NCBI RefSeq assembly: GCF_029919255.1
Contig: NZ_CP123991.1
Span: 427,110 to 491,109 of the forward strand
DNA: 64,000 nucleotides
DNA from: a cyanobacterium endosymbiont of Epithemia clementina EcSB
GTDB taxonomy: Bacteria; Cyanobacteriota; Cyanobacteriia; Cyanobacteriales; Microcystaceae
Direction of reading: 5' to 3'
Shown here: positions 10,034-21,608 of the stretch, piece after piece
How the letters are laid out: each line of letters begins with the position of its first letter
How positions within the stretch are numbered: the stretch's first letter is position 1
The notes under the pieces: generated by a model
The model's input: the letters and a program-made list of their open reading frames with translations, nothing else
Database searches by the model: none
What the model was told of the DNA's origin: nothing
Position numbers and translations under genes: made by a program

Positions 10034-11485
10034 TTGATACTCTCGATACTTTTACCATCTGATGTCATTACTGCTGTGCCTATTCACCGCCAGCCTCCTT
10101 TTGCTCAAAATACACCAACCTGTGGTCTCAAAACCGATACCACTCCTGTTTTTGCACTGAAAGAACTTGTTGCCAATCTTTATCGAGAACAAAACAAAAT
10201 TCAAAACTTATTAAGTTCCCTAGGGTTTGCCCTACGAAGTTTTAATAATCTCAATCAGTTTTTAGAACTCACCCCTTTGATGACAGCACGGGTCACTGAT
10301 GCTGATGGGAGTGCCTTAATTCTCTATAAAGCAAATGGTCAAGTCTCTTTAGAACAGTTACATTGTCAAAATCATCAGATCGAGTCGGAGATTCAAGAAG
10401 TTCTGACTCGCGTAATTAATCAGGCTAACAGTAACGCCTCAGTTACCCGCACCCTGGCGGTTTCCTTAGATGAACAAATTCGCCATGGAATGGGGACAAA
10501 AATTCGTCTGTATAACACGCCAATTTTAGTCAAAAATATAGAACGGGGGCGGCTTTACGTTTTTAGTACTAATCCTCAATATATTTGGACCCAAACCCGA
10601 CGAAGATTACTCCAATTGGTAGCGGATCAAACTGCTGTTGCTATTGCTAATAATGAATTAACGGTAGAATTACGTTCTAAAGAACGACAGGATCGCGAAC
10701 TGGAAATTGCTTCTGACATTCAATTACGTTTACTGCCACGCAAATACCCAAGTATTCACGGCGTAAAGTTAGCTGCTCATTGTCAAACTGCTAACCGAGT
10801 TGGAGGTGACTACTATGACTTTATCCCGACTAACTATGATCAACTCCTTCAAGATCAAGACAGCCAAGGGCAAGCATTAGCTCATTGCGTTCCTTGGAGT
10901 ATTGTTATTGGAGACGTAATGGGAAAAGGAGTTCCTGCCGGGTTGATTATGACTATGACGAGAGGAATGCTTAGGGCAGAGGTATTAAACCGTAACTCCC
11001 CTGGACAAATCCTCCAACACCTCAACCGAGTAATGTACGCCGATTTAGAGAACTCTAATCGGTTTGTAACACTTTTTTATTCGGAGTATGATCCCAAAAC
11101 TTGTATTCTCTCTTTTAGTAATGCAGCCCACAACCCTCCTCTGCGGTGGCAGTACGCTACACAAGAGATCGAACGACTCGACACCGAAGGAATGTTAATT
11201 GGATTAGATCCAAATTCTGAATATGGGGATGGACAGGTTCAGTTAACTCCAGGAGATATTGTCCTTTATTACACCGACGGACTAACTGATGCGGTTAACC
11301 TAAAAGGTGATCGCTTCAATGAAGACAATTTGATTGTTGCCTTCCAAGCGGCTTGTCACGAATGTGATAGTCCCCAGAGCATTCTCAATTATTTATTTAA
11401 AGCGGTTGAGCAGTTTATTGGGACAGGAAATAATAACAGTGATGATATGACTTTGGTCGTCATGCAGGTGGAATTATTGGAGTAA
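10034..11485 (+). CDS. GAF-PP2C (RsbU/SpoIIE-type) serine phosphatase
   Basis: A 483-aa signalling phosphatase. An N-terminal GAF-like sensory region (about 45-215) is followed by a PP2C-type catalytic domain (about 240-480). The metal-binding acidic motifs are all present: GGDYYDF, VIGDVMGKG, YYTDGLTDA and NNSDDMTLVV. In other bacteria such enzymes dephosphorylate anti-sigma-factor antagonists in partner-switching cascades; the partner here is unknown. The longest frame begins with TTG at 10034. An in-frame GTG at 10076, just before PIHRQPPFAQ, is an equally likely start. A short terminator hairpin follows the stop. It appears intact, so at least some signalling survives in this eroding genome. 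Confidence 0.88.
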   Translation: MILSILLPSDVITAVPIHRQPPFAQNTPTCGLKTDTTPVFALKELVANLYREQNKIQNLLSSLGFALRSFNNLNQFLELTPLMTARVTDADGSALILYKANGQVSLEQLHCQNHQIESEIQEVLTRVINQANSNASVTRTLAVSLDEQIRHGMGTKIRLYNTPILVKNIERGRLYVFSTNPQYIWTQTRRRLLQLVADQTAVAIANNELTVELRSKERQDRELEIASDIQLRLLPRKYPSIHGVKLAAHCQTANRVGGDYYDFIPTNYDQLLQDQDSQGQALAHCVPWSIVIGDVMGKGVPAGLIMTMTRGMLRAEVLNRNSPGQILQHLNRVMYADLENSNRFVTLFYSEYDPKTCILSFSNAAHNPPLRWQYATQEIERLDTEGMLIGLDPNSEYGDGQVQLTPGDIVLYYTDGLTDAVNLKGDRFNEDNLIVAFQAACHECDSPQSILNYLFKAVEQFIGTGNNNSDDMTLVVMQVELLE

Positions 11486-11486
11486 G

Positions 11487-11507
11487 TCCTATTTATAGGA
11501 AATTTTT
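11487..11507 (+). terminator. Putative terminator after the PP2C phosphatase gene
   Basis: TCCTA/TAGGA stem (11487-11500) with a TTTA-type loop, followed by AATTTTT. It starts 2 bp after the TAA at 11483-11485. The stem is short, so strength is uncertain. Confidence 0.55.
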
Positions 11508-12631
11508 CTGTAGTACTGCTTGAACTAACTATAAATCTGGGAATAATAGCTCTGTTTGCTTGGCATAATAGTTTGTCCCTGGCTACACACCAATTAGTTG
11601 GTCCAACGTGAATTTGACAGAAATTAACGGAGAAATTACGGAGCAATAACTCTATCCTAGAGAATAAAATTTATTGGGCTTTTATATTTTGGATATAACA
11701 TTTCGTCTTGATACTTGCCTGGGTATTGTTTGACCTGGATCGCTTCTATCAAAAAGCAATGAATTATTTGCTTTCAAGTTAACTCTAAACGATATAGATA
11801 ACTATAAATTTATGCTTTAATTTAAACAAAAGTTAATTGGCAAATTTCTTGGAGACTGAGGATATATTGCTCCAGAGCTCTCTATGATAGCTCTATCAAC
11901 AAATACTTTAAATAATTAAATAAAGCGAAAGTTAGTTAAACTGATTGATGAAATTTTACTTCACAAGTATTTTTTAACTGGAATAATTAACGATTAACTC
12001 AAAAATATATCTCAGATTTAATTTTAGAGAAATTGAAGTATTTGGACCTATTTTATAAACTCTTTTGCTTAACTTACAGCTTCATACCCAATTATCATAT
12101 TTACCTTCTCTCTATCAATAGTTACAAGGTAAATATGCCTTCACACGTTGCTATTTTAATACGACTATTGTGATCTTAATTATTGACAGTTACTATTCTA
12201 AATAATCGTTAAACTTGTCGTGTTTTGATTTTAGATATTGAAAATAACAACTGTGTTTTTAAATCTCGTCCAACTCAATGTGAGTTAGACTGTCTCGTAC
12301 CTCAAAATGCTTTGAACTCTCTGAATAATATTCAGAGAGTTCAAAGCATTTTAGAAAAATTTTATTAAGTAGAGTCGAGTTTAAACTTTGGATATTGAAT
12401 TTGTTCTAGGATCTAGATTTAGAATCTTTACTGGTTGTTACACTCTTTATTTTCAGTCAACTGTCGATAGTAAACTAATGGCTGACTAATGATGACGGAT
12501 AATTATATAAAGAATATCTTTTTCGAATCAGTGAAGTACAACACATTAAGTTCAAAATTTATGACCCATCAGGGTTGAACTTATTTACTTCTGACAACAA
12601 TTTTTTATTTTTGCTATCTAGGGGGTAGACT
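11508..12631. other. 1.1-kb region with one long palindrome
   Basis: No convincing gene or named relic. The only structure is the 24-bp-arm palindrome at 12304-12352. The last 100 bp presumably carries the argH promoter; GGGGG at 12621-12625 may act as the argH ribosome-binding site. Confidence 0.5.
12304..12352. repeat. Perfect palindrome, 24-bp arms, 1-nt centre
   Basis: Arms 12304-12327 and 12329-12352 are exact reverse complements around a single A. It lies 280 bp upstream of argH and 800 bp after the previous plus-strand gene, so it does not sit at an existing gene end. Confidence 0.92.
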
Positions 12632-14029
12632 GTGACCAAACAAAAAAAGTGGAGTGAGCGCTTTGAAGGCAATCTTCATCCTTCCATTGTTCGATTTAAC
12701 GCCAGTATTGGCTTTGATATCAAGTTACTTGAATACGATTTAACAGGTTCGATTGCCCATGCCAAAATGTTAGCCCATACAGGAATTATTGCTGAGAGTG
12801 AAGCACAACAATTAGTACAAGGACTAGAAAAAATTCGTCAAGAACATCATAATGGAGAATTTACCCCTGGAATTGACCAAGAAGACGTTCATTTGGCGAT
12901 AGAAAGACGTTTAACAGACATTGTGGGGGATGTCGGCAAAAAACTTCACACAGCTAGATCGCGTAATGATCAAGTAGGGACTGATATTCGTCTTTATCTA
13001 CGAGATCAAATTAGTCAAATTCGGAGTCAATTACGAGATTTTCAACAAGTTTTACTCGATCATTCTCAAAATCATATAGAAACCCTTATTCCAGGTTATA
13101 CTCATCTACAACGGGCACAACCGATCAGTTTAGCTCACCACTTATTAGCTTATTTCGAGATGGCACAACGAGACTGGGAACGGTTGGGAGAAATTTACGC
13201 TAGGACAAATATTTCCCCCTTAGGATGTGGTGCATTGGCAGGAACAACATTTCCCATTGATCGCCATTACAGTGCTAAACTATTGGAATTTGAAGGGATT
13301 TATGGCAATAGTTTGGACGGAGTGAGTGATCGCGATTTTGCCATCGAGTTTCTCAATGCTGCTAGTTTAATTATGGTTCATCTTAGCCGTCTAAGTGAAG
13401 AAATAATTCTTTGGGCTTCCCATGAATTTAAGTTCATCAGCCTTACCGATAGCTGCGCCACGGGGTCAAGTATTATGCCCCAAAAGAAAAATCCTGATGT
13501 TCCCGAATTAGTCCGAGGAAAAGCTGGACGAGTCTTTGGCCATTTACAAGGAATGCTAGTTTTAATGAAAGGGTTGCCTTTAGCTTACAATAAGGATCTC
13601 CAAGAAGACAAAGAAGGAATTTTTGATGGAGTAGCAACGGTTAAAAGCTGTTTAGAAGCTATGACGATTTTGTTAGGGGAAGGAATTGAGTTTCATCAAG
13701 AACGTTTAGCCCAAGCAGTAGCCGAGGACTTTTCCAATGCGACGGATGTGGCTGATTATTTAGCTGTCCGCGGGATTCCTTTTCGGGAGGCTTATAACTT
13801 AGTAGGAAAGGTAGTTAAAACTAGTCTAGCATCGGGTAAGCTTCTTAAGGACTTATCTCTAGAAGAATGGCAAGCCTTACATCCTTTGTTTGAGGCTGAT
13901 ATTTACGAGGTAATCACTCCCAAACAGGTGGTAGCAGTTCGTAATAGCTACGGTGGAACTGGTTTTAACCAAATTCGCCAAGCTATTGCAAGGGCGAAAG
14001 CACAAATAGAGTCTTCCCAATTAAACTAA
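12632..14029 (+). CDS. argH: Argininosuccinate lyase
   Basis: A 465-aa enzyme cleaving argininosuccinate to arginine and fumarate, the last step of arginine synthesis, as a cytosolic homotetramer. It carries the fumarase/aspartase superfamily signature [12 protein letters not shown] at 278-289, including the flexible-loop catalytic serine, and the [10 protein letters not shown] segment with His158. [12 protein letters not shown] (108-119) is the substrate-binding region. Length is typical. The start is GTG at 12632 preceded by a G-rich site (12621-12625); no upstream ATG is in frame. The gene is solitary and looks intact, so arginine synthesis is retained. Confidence 0.95.
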   Translation: MTKQKKWSERFEGNLHPSIVRFNASIGFDIKLLEYDLTGSIAHAKMLAHTGIIAESEAQQLVQGLEKIRQEHHNGEFTPGIDQEDVHLAIERRLTDIVGDVGKKLHTARSRNDQVGTDIRLYLRDQISQIRSQLRDFQQVLLDHSQNHIETLIPGYTHLQRAQPISLAHHLLAYFEMAQRDWERLGEIYARTNISPLGCGALAGTTFPIDRHYSAKLLEFEGIYGNSLDGVSDRDFAIEFLNAASLIMVHLSRLSEEIILWASHEFKFISLTDSCATGSSIMPQKKNPDVPELVRGKAGRVFGHLQGMLVLMKGLPLAYNKDLQEDKEGIFDGVATVKSCLEAMTILLGEGIEFHQERLAQAVAEDFSNATDVADYLAVRGIPFREAYNLVGKVVKTSLASGKLLKDLSLEEWQALHPLFEADIYEVITPKQVVAVRNSYGGTGFNQIRQAIARAKAQIESSQLN

Positions 14030-14428
14030 GATTTTAGTTTTATCTTTTGTTTTTATAAGTTAGTTGCGGCGACATATTAAAACCATCATGAGAGTTACAC
14101 CTCATTTTCTTGCCCCGTCACCTAAGCAACGATTATTCTTATTCTTTCTGATGAACGGATTGTCTTTAAGCAACTAAGGGGTACAAGATCGTGAAGACTC
14201 TCTAGAGGACTTGTGGACTGGGGAGAAGAGATCCTAATAACAATCAACGGGAATTGTTAAGATAAAACGGCTCTAAATTGTTATAAATTCGCTGTTTAGT
14301 CTGGATTTATTCTCCTCCTAATCAAAATTCTAAAATTCGTTTCTATATGTCGAAGCAGATGTGCTCAGAACTTTAGAGATTAACGATCTCTATAAAAATT
14401 AAAGCATTTGATCACGTCTTTCCTTGAA

Positions 14429-14460
14429 TAATCTCATTCATAATATTATGAATGAGATTA
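14429..14460. repeat. Perfect palindrome, 16-bp arms, no loop
   Basis: Positions 14429-14444 and 14445-14460 are exact reverse complements with no spacer. A cruciform-type palindrome in a noncoding region. Confidence 0.9.
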
Positions 14461-14539
14461 AAAGATTATTTACGAGGATTGGTGACCTTAGCTTAAAATA
14501 AAAAAAAATACAAGTTACCGAAATCTATCCTATTAGATA

Positions 14540-14740
14540 CCTCGGGAGAGGGAATGGAGTACAGACAACAGTAAAAATTTAAGTTGGAATTAGAGTCTGT
14601 TGGAACTGTTCAGTTTCCTCTCTTAATCAGTCAGTGTAAAATTTCCACCTTTTTACAGCAAGTAGTGTTGACAGTGAGTTCAATCCCTTGTCATATACCT
14701 TTCGGGATTTCCCGTTACTCGTTGCCTCAGTAGCGGATTT
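14540..14740. repeat. Diverged noncoding repeat, copy 1
   Basis: Shares an ordered series of matching blocks with 51095-51250 in the same orientation. A near-identical AGTAAAAATTT is followed by (G)ATTAGA(G/A)TCT(G/A)TTGGAACT, then a pyrimidine-rich TTTCCT block, then ACAGTG(A/G)GTT and a CCC run. Neither copy is open for translation. Its nature is unknown: a decayed mobile element, an old regulatory RNA, or a duplicated intergenic region. Confidence 0.5.
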
Positions 14741-16695
14741 AAATTTAATTAGGGAGCTCATAATAACGGCAGTGGGTAAATCAGCGAATTCTATCTTTAT
14801 CGGTTACTAAATCAATCGTTTTATTAAGACTTTTCTAATTTTATAGACTTTTATAATTTCATATTTTTAAAATTTACAAATATTTTTTTTGTTTTAAAAA
14901 CAGTTTTTAATGAAGTTAAAATAAGGTAAATATATATAGACATAAGTATAAAATATGCCCCTATTTATTCGATAAAATTAAATATTTTATCATTATTTAA
15001 CCTGATTAATTATTCATTATAATTTAAGTCTTTAGCTACAGTTGTGGCATGAATATTTTTATATTAGGAGTATTTTTTTATTTGTCCATTATTAAAAAGC
15101 AAAAGTAGCTAAACAATTTAATGTAGTAAATACTCCAATTAACGTTATCTTTTTATATAAATTATTGAGACATTTTCTATAAACTCATTATTATTTAGTT
15201 GTTTTTTACACAGTAACTAGTAATGACTAGATGACTCCGATTTTGTAAAGAAAAACTAGGTCTGACAGTGTAGTTTCTTTAAGTCTTGTCTAAGATTTTT
15301 GTTTCAAAGTTTACACTCTATCTATAGTAAGCTGTAAAGACATGAAGTATTTTTTGTATTAAGTTAAGTTTTTGGATTAGACGACATATAACAGAAATGT
15401 TAACTATAACACCTATTTTTCCTTGTAAGTAAGTACTCAGTTTTTGTCGATAACATCGCTAATCAAAGAAAATTTTTCTCGATTATAAAGAAATAATTTT
15501 ACAATTTTTATTACTTCTTAAGGTCTAAGGAGACAATTGATAAAACTATAACTAATTTGAAAATACCATGTCAGTTTTAAGTTTATTTAGTGGTCTTGTT
15601 GTGAGCTTTTCCAATTCCAATAAAAATATTTATATAGTGCGATTTCATTCTTAATTAAAACTATTTTTTATTATTTTTATTCCATTTTATCTAGATACTA
15701 TCTATCAATCTTTTTTGTGTCTATCAATTTTCATTAACAACTTAATTAGAGATTGTTTTTTTAGTCTTTTTTACATAAAAGTTCGATAGCTATTGTTTTT
15801 ATATAGATCAACAGCTTTTGTAAAAGTATTGGCTGTCTTTATAAGATTTTATTTAACAAATAAATCTGTTTTTGTGATCCCTTTTAAAAAACTATTACTA
15901 GTCTTTTTGCTGAGTAAAAGGTAATAAATAAATTTTACATATTTTTATGTTACTATTTTTTTTGAAAAAAAATATAGTAAGCACATGTCTCAATGATTTT
16001 ATTTTAATACTCTACTACTTAAAACTCTCCACTAATATCTGTTTCTAAACTGTCTTTATCAAAAGTTTGCACAGAGGTTAGATAGACTCAACTATGGATT
16101 CTAGATTTGGGATGTAAAGTCAATAGAATATCGATCTAAACTTGGGATAATTACTCAAACTTTAAACAAATTGAGGATATTACGTTACTCATCAAACAGT
16201 CTCATCGTGAGTGTTTATACTGATATTGGAGTTGTACTAAATTGTTTAAAAAGTAAGTATCTGCTAACATCCAATATGAACCAGGATGTCTTGCTTCTGA
16301 TTTCATCAAACTGCAGTTAAATATTCTTAATTCTAAATCAAAGACAGTGAGTATCTAGTAACTTTAATCGTTCATATAGTCTTGTTTTGATCAAAAATTT
16401 TCTTTATAAGAAATCAAACAAACAACAGTTTTTTTATATTTAGTTTGTGAATTTAATTTTTTTTATAGGGAAAAGAAGAAAGATAAATTAAGGTCATATT
16501 TATATGATAAGGTTATTAGTTTACTTATTCAAAATACTATATTTTTTTTTGAAAATAACCGTTTAATTTAAAATTAATAAAATACTAGACGGATGGCACA
16601 ATATTAAGTTTAAGGTTACTATTGCAGCTTTTTATACACACTAGAAATATCTAATTTAGATACTATTTAAATTTGCAATTAGTTGTTCAAGACTA

Positions 16696-17979
16696 TTAAT
16701 CATTAATCTTTAATTCTCCTTGCAAAAAATGGATAAATTGTCGAGCAGTTCGTCCTGAACGTCCATTTTGCTTCATTGCCCATTGTTTTGCCCTAAATTC
16801 TAATTCTTCTTGCGGCAAGTCAAGTCTTATTTGTTGAGCTAGATAATTAACAATTGTGAGGTACTTTTCTTGATTTGCCGGTTCAAAAGTTAAAGTTAAA
16901 CCAAAGCGATCACTAAAAGATAATTTTTCTTGTACAGTATCCCAAGCATGGACTTCATCGAAATCACTAAGTTGGGGGCGATCACCAACAAATTCTCTAA
17001 TTAAATGTTTCCTATTAGAAGTAGCATAAACTACAACATTGTCAGCTCTAGCAGTCACACTTCCTTCTAAAACAACTTTTAATGATTTAAAAGTATCGTC
17101 GTCTTCCTCAAAAGATAAATCATCAACAAAAACAATGAATTTTTGAGGATAATTCCTTAATTTATCGAGTATCCAAGGCAAATGATTTAACTGAGATTTA
17201 CTTACTTCGACCAATCTCAATCCCTTGCTACTATATTTATTTAATAATCCCTTAATTAAAGAAGACTTACCCGAGCCCCGACTCCCATATAATAAAACAT
17301 TAAGAGCAGTACAACCAGCCAATAGAATTTCTGTGTTTTTAATTAATGTTTCCTTTTGTGGATCATAACCAACAATCTCAGTTAATTGAATTGGATCTGG
17401 ATTATTAATTCCTATTAATTGTTTTCTTTCCCATTTTAACACCTTATATTTAGCGATAATACCTGTTCCTTCTTGATTATAATAGTCAGCTAATTCTTCT
17501 ATTGTGTCTTGCCAATTATTAGATCGATGTAAAAAAGTATTATCAATATTTTCTAATTCCCAGACTACAGGAATATAGTCTATTAATGTGGATTTTTTTA
17601 CCCATTTAGCAATTTGTTGAGTCGTACAATTATAAATAATCTGTAAAATGCTCAGATCATGTTTGACTGCATCAATCAAAGATTTAGGTAACTCTTGAAA
17701 AGGAATTGATTGTACCTGCTGACTAAAAGGATTTTCATTTAGTAAAATCTCACTAATTAAGTAATCTTGCCAACTTTTTCCTGTTCTTGCTAAAGCGTTA
17801 AAAAAATTTCCATAAGCTTTTAAAGATTCTAAATTTAAGGTTTGTTTATCTCTAGAGTAGATGGAATATAACAGGCAAATAAAAGTTTGACCAACTTCAC
17901 TTTTAAAAATTGATTGATAAAGAAGTAAGGATGATATTTTAGGGTAGAGAAAATCATCAAACTGTTTTAACTGATTCAT
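16696..17979 (-). CDS. DUF815 family AAA+ ATPase
   Basis: A 427-aa predicted ATPase. The N-terminal half (1-190) is helical and uncharacterised. The C-terminal DUF815 P-loop domain carries Walker A GSRGSGKSS (about 232-240), Walker B FIVFVDDLSF (about 283-292) and an arginine-rich C-terminal lid with NGRSGRTARQF. The family is widespread in bacteria but its substrate is unknown. The start is ATG at 17979. Upstream lies a plus-oriented terminator-like hairpin (18037-18059), and beyond it two glycosyltransferase pseudogenes. The gene appears intact while its neighbours have decayed, which suggests continued selection. Confidence 0.88.
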   Translation of the reverse strand: MNQLKQFDDFLYPKISSLLLYQSIFKSEVGQTFICLLYSIYSRDKQTLNLESLKAYGNFFNALARTGKSWQDYLISEILLNENPFSQQVQSIPFQELPKSLIDAVKHDLSILQIIYNCTTQQIAKWVKKSTLIDYIPVVWELENIDNTFLHRSNNWQDTIEELADYYNQEGTGIIAKYKVLKWERKQLIGINNPDPIQLTEIVGYDPQKETLIKNTEILLAGCTALNVLLYGSRGSGKSSLIKGLLNKYSSKGLRLVEVSKSQLNHLPWILDKLRNYPQKFIVFVDDLSFEEDDDTFKSLKVVLEGSVTARADNVVVYATSNRKHLIREFVGDRPQLSDFDEVHAWDTVQEKLSFSDRFGLTLTFEPANQEKYLTIVNYLAQQIRLDLPQEELEFRAKQWAMKQNGRSGRTARQFIHFLQGELKIND

Positions 17980-18036
17980 TGAGTTGACTATGGACTGTTT
18001 CCTGCAAATTTAAAAGTAAATATCTGTGAATAAGTC

Positions 18037-18059
18037 CTCCTAATAAATAGGAGTTTTTT
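18037..18059 (+). terminator. Orphan terminator-like hairpin
   Basis: CTCCTA/TAGGAG stem (18037-18042 with 18048-18053), 5-nt loop, followed by TTTTTT. It is oriented to end plus-strand transcription, yet no plus-strand gene survives upstream. Read on the minus strand it would lie in the 5' leader of the DUF815 gene. Confidence 0.5.
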
Positions 18060-18126
18060 AATCTCTTTCTGTTCTAATCCACTCAGATTGAAGACTTAGT
18101 GCAAATTCCAACTATAGAGGAATTTT

Positions 18127-19135
18127 TCACAGCAGATATAATGGGATTGTTGATAATGCTAAAGCGGAAATATCTTTACGTGCAAAGTTAGCCCAACCAC
18201 TCAAAATACCTACTCTTAACAAGATACCTTTTATGGTCAATATTATCAACGGCAGCCAGAAAATACCTATAAATCCAGTGATTAATAGTATTATTATACT
18301 CCCTGTCCACGAAACTACTAATAATGACAACGGGAGAACACTAAGTTCTAAAGTTAGGACAAATAAATCAAAACGTGGACTATTGCGCCCTTAATTAATC
18401 GAGGAACTTGACTTAAAATAGTTTGAAGACGACCATGTTCTCAACGAGTTCTTTAAGTTTTTGCAGTGTGTGTGACTTTGTTCAGTAAGAATACCTATTA
18501 CTTGAGCACTAGGACAGAACAGAGGAGAAGCTCCTGCTAGAGCTAAATCGATCTCTAACTGCATATCTTCCACAAGATTGCCATTAGTCAAAGATGTTTT
18601 TTGAATAAAAAACTAAGGGAAAGCTATTTCTGTTCTTCCTAATAAGTAGGGAAGTACTAAAAGAAATAAACTCGCAAAACGAACCTTATTTTTTATCAAA
18701 AGCTAATTTAGAGATGGTATCTTTAGCACTGGGATTAGCAGATATTGTTAATAGATAAAGAGCTTGGATATGCTTCATTGTTAGTGATGCTTTTTAAGTT
18801 ACTTTTTGAATACTTTCCAATTTTAAATAACAATCTACATCCACAAAATAACAACATCTAACAGTGCCTTTTAAATGACGTTTAGTCCATAGTTAAGAGC
18901 ACACCACTTGCCCCATTTTTCATTATCTTGTCGTTCAATTACCATTACTCTATGTTTACGATAAATTTCAGCTGTATTATTGGTACAATAATCAACAAGG
19001 ATAATGACTTTATCAGGATTATTAAATTGATTCAATATAGATTGAAAAATATTTTCAATACTCTTCGCTTCATTATCAGCTGGAATTAAAACCTTTAAAC
19101 TAAGTTCGGATGTAACTTGTTAGTTCACCTCATTT
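18127..19135 (-). pseudogene. Family 2 glycosyltransferase pseudogene
   Basis: Successive minus-strand fragments, in order, reconstruct a membrane glycosyltransferase. The N-terminal catalytic strands appear around 18900-19110 (LVDYCTNNTAEIYRKH, then VMVIERQDNEKWGK). The acceptor part follows at 18480-18590 (NLVEDMQLEIDLALAGASPL) with a relic of the RW-type motif near 18430. The C-terminal membrane segments with GWANFARKDIS lie at 18127-18330. The pieces are separated by stops and frameshifts, so no full-length product is possible. The fold and membrane tail are those of a processive or lipid-linked sugar transferase. A second glycosyltransferase pseudogene lies just upstream, so a polysaccharide locus has probably died. 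Confidence 0.75.
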
Positions 19136-19222
19136 GATAGTAAAAAATAGCTAAATAACATTATAAAAATAATACGAAATAAGGAATTAATAAAATCAAA
19201 TAAAGAACTAAGAATAAGGTTG

Positions 19223-19690
19223 CTAAAATAAAATTAATATGGGAGAAAATAGGTAAACAGATCTAAATAATTGATGTAACTTCTGTGCTTCTTGAGTTGC
19301 GTTGTGTTGTTGTACCATTCGTTTAGCCTCTATTATTCCCATTTCTTCTAATCGAGAGACAGGAGTTTCTAGGACAGTTTTCATTGCTATCACTAAGGCT
19401 TCTACCGATCCTGCAGGAATTAACCATCCTGAGTCTTCAGGTACAACAAATTCAGTAATCTCCGTCACGTAAGTACTAATAACTAGCCGACTTAAGGCTA
19501 TACTTTCTATAATAACAACAGGTAATTCTTTTGTAAACCTCGATCAAATCATTACTTGAGACGCAAGAATATGCTGTTGTACTTGTGCTTGAATTGATTG
19601 ACTAAATAAGCAATTTTCATGCTGGAAAATATTTACACTAACCTTGATCTCTCGTTTTAAATCTAATTGTCTTTACTTCAGGATACAATG
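19223..19690 (-). pseudogene. Family 1 glycosyltransferase pseudogene, C-terminal part
   Basis: The last 81-codon open frame (19223-19468) reads VVPEDSGWLIPAGSVEALV followed by a helical tail, the typical C-terminal Rossmann half of a GT-B enzyme. Upstream on the same strand, in shifted frames, are TKELPVVIIESIALSRLV (the EGLPVVIMEAMALGRPV donor-binding motif, with the catalytic glutamate relic) and QQHILASQVM. Stops and frameshifts interrupt it, and the N-terminal domain is unrecognisable beyond about 19700. Confidence 0.75.
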
Positions 19691-20730
19691 ACATCTACTA
19701 AAGTTTACAGCTTATTTCTAACCAAAAGATACTTATAAAGTTAAAATAAATATTTATTTGTCTAACTTGTACGTGGATACATATTAGACAATTAACAGAT
19801 ACTTTTATCGATGGATAACATAGATGAATTTACCAAAAAGTTTGGATTTAAGTCATTTATTTAGTGTTTCTAATGGAGCAATATCCAGTCTATTCTAGAT
19901 TAGATCTCCTACAGCTTTTGAAGCAACAGTGTAGGAACAATTTTTCACCATAGTTAAACCCTATTAATTTTTGTGTAGTAATTGTAGCTACGATTCAGAA
20001 CCGGCGGCTAGGCTTGGTAATTAGCTGGGGTAAAGGTTAAAGTGTTGATTGCTTGTGATGCTTAAGGAGTTCTTTTGGGGAGTAATTTTACTATTAATCG
20101 AGTTAGTCATGATGAGTTGACTCATTAGAGTCTAGATTTCTTAGGAAAAGTAAATAAAAATTTCTATGCTAATCCACTAATAAAACATTTAGATTTATGG
20201 CGATTACCCCAAACGATTATGGGTTGAAAAGCTCAAACAATAGTTAACCAAAGAAAATTTTAATATTATTGTTCGTTAAATAATGTTGTTGTCTACTTAT
20301 TAATTTAGTTAAATTAAAAGATATTTTATTGTCTTTAAATTTCTAATAACTGTCACAATTTCAGTGAAATTTTTGGTACTCTCCGCATTCATCAATTTGA
20401 CTATAATTACAGTCGTTAAGATAAGTTAAATTTTAGCATTTTTATAAAAAAAGTATATGACTGAATCCATAACCTCATCCTTTCATTAACCATCGAAAAC
20501 CTAAAACTAGCTTTTATACTGTAATTCAAGATTCTTTTGCTACTTTTGATCATTCTCCTAATTGAGATCATCTAGAAACTGTGAAGGTTAAAAATTTTTC
20601 AATAAAGTTAGTTTACATGATTTTCCTATTAAAAATATTTTTTATTGTTGTCAGGTACACTATTAAGTTGTCATTTTTTTCTGAAGTTAAATATAATTGA
20701 AATTAATTATTCTCTTAATTGCTATCTATA
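19691..20730. other. Decayed sequence, nothing identifiable
   Basis: Probably includes the vanished 5' half of the family 1 glycosyltransferase. Short protein-like fragments occur but none can be assigned, and no RNA gene or repeat was seen. Confidence 0.45.
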
Positions 20731-21594
20731 TTAGACTTCCAGATTTAATGCTTCCATTACTGCATATTGACTCATATTTTTATAAACTTGTTGTAGATGC
20801 TGTTGGGCGACTCGTGCTTCTTCATAAGTTAAAGTAATTCTTCCTAAAATATTTAACACTGTTTGATCATCAGACAAAGGAACAATAACGATTAGTGAGG
20901 AATCCAATCCTCCCTTATACTGCCAAAATTTAGTAAGGTCCAAAGTTTTAGATTCTTCTAGTTGGTGATTTGATTTTTTTGTTATCTCTGTTAAGCCATC
21001 CTTATTTTTCATTAATTTTTGGCCTTTATGTTGATTAAGTTTCTGAAGGCGTAACTGACGTAAAGCGTCAAGAATTTGCTCTTTTGTTCGTCCTCTTAAT
21101 TTAAAGATTGTAAAAGGATCTTCACTAAAATACTCAGCTAACTGATAATAAACTGCCCCAATATGTTTGCAAGGGTTGGCCTTATCGGGACAACTACAAT
21201 AAGCATTAATATCTGACAAGGTAAAAGGAAAGACACTAAGTCCATTATCAATAAAAACTTCTTCAATATTTTCTGGCATTTTTCCGGCTAACAATTGAGC
21301 TGAAAAAATTGCTTTTTTAGATAAACTTTGAATAATATAATCCCAATCTTCATCAATAAAAGGAACTAGTGAAAGTGATACTTGATATGGATTAGTATCA
21401 CTACCTTGAACTTTTGCAAATACCTTTGCCTCTTTAAATTCAATACTTAAAATTTTTCCTTCTCTTACATAAATCCTCGCCCTTTCTAATCGTTTCTTAA
21501 ATCTATAAGAATCCAGTAATTCCAACCAACGTTCTACCCACCATTCTTTTTGAGAAAAAGTTGCGTCACCGTTTGATAAATTAGGATTGGTCAT
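20731..21594 (-). CDS. SWIM zinc-finger domain protein
   Basis: A 287-aa protein with a SWIM zinc-binding motif, CSCPDKANPCKHIGAVYY (about 133-150), of the CxC-x(n)-CxH type, in the middle of the chain. SWIM domains are inferred to bind DNA or proteins; in many bacteria such genes neighbour an SNF2/RapA-like helicase, which is not seen here. The protein begins about 14 bp after the stop of the VanY-like peptidase gene on the same strand, suggesting co-transcription. The start is ATG at 21594 with AAGG about 8 bp before it. The sequence appears intact. Confidence 0.85.
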   Translation of the reverse strand: MTNPNLSNGDATFSQKEWWVERWLELLDSYRFKKRLERARIYVREGKILSIEFKEAKVFAKVQGSDTNPYQVSLSLVPFIDEDWDYIIQSLSKKAIFSAQLLAGKMPENIEEVFIDNGLSVFPFTLSDINAYCSCPDKANPCKHIGAVYYQLAEYFSEDPFTIFKLRGRTKEQILDALRQLRLQKLNQHKGQKLMKNKDGLTEITKKSNHQLEESKTLDLTKFWQYKGGLDSSLIVIVPLSDDQTVLNILGRITLTYEEARVAQQHLQQVYKNMSQYAVMEALNLEV

Positions 21595-21608
21595 AGTTTT
21601 ATTGCCTT

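Larger units (their letters stand above)
14030..16695. other. 2.7-kb gene desert
   Basis: No intact gene. Contents seen: a 32-bp perfect palindrome (14429-14460), a noncoding block at 14540-14740 related to 51095-51250, and an imperfect inverted repeat near 15950-15980 (arms about 14 bp with one mismatch). The rest is AT-rich with faint, unassignable coding texture. Confidence 0.6.
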
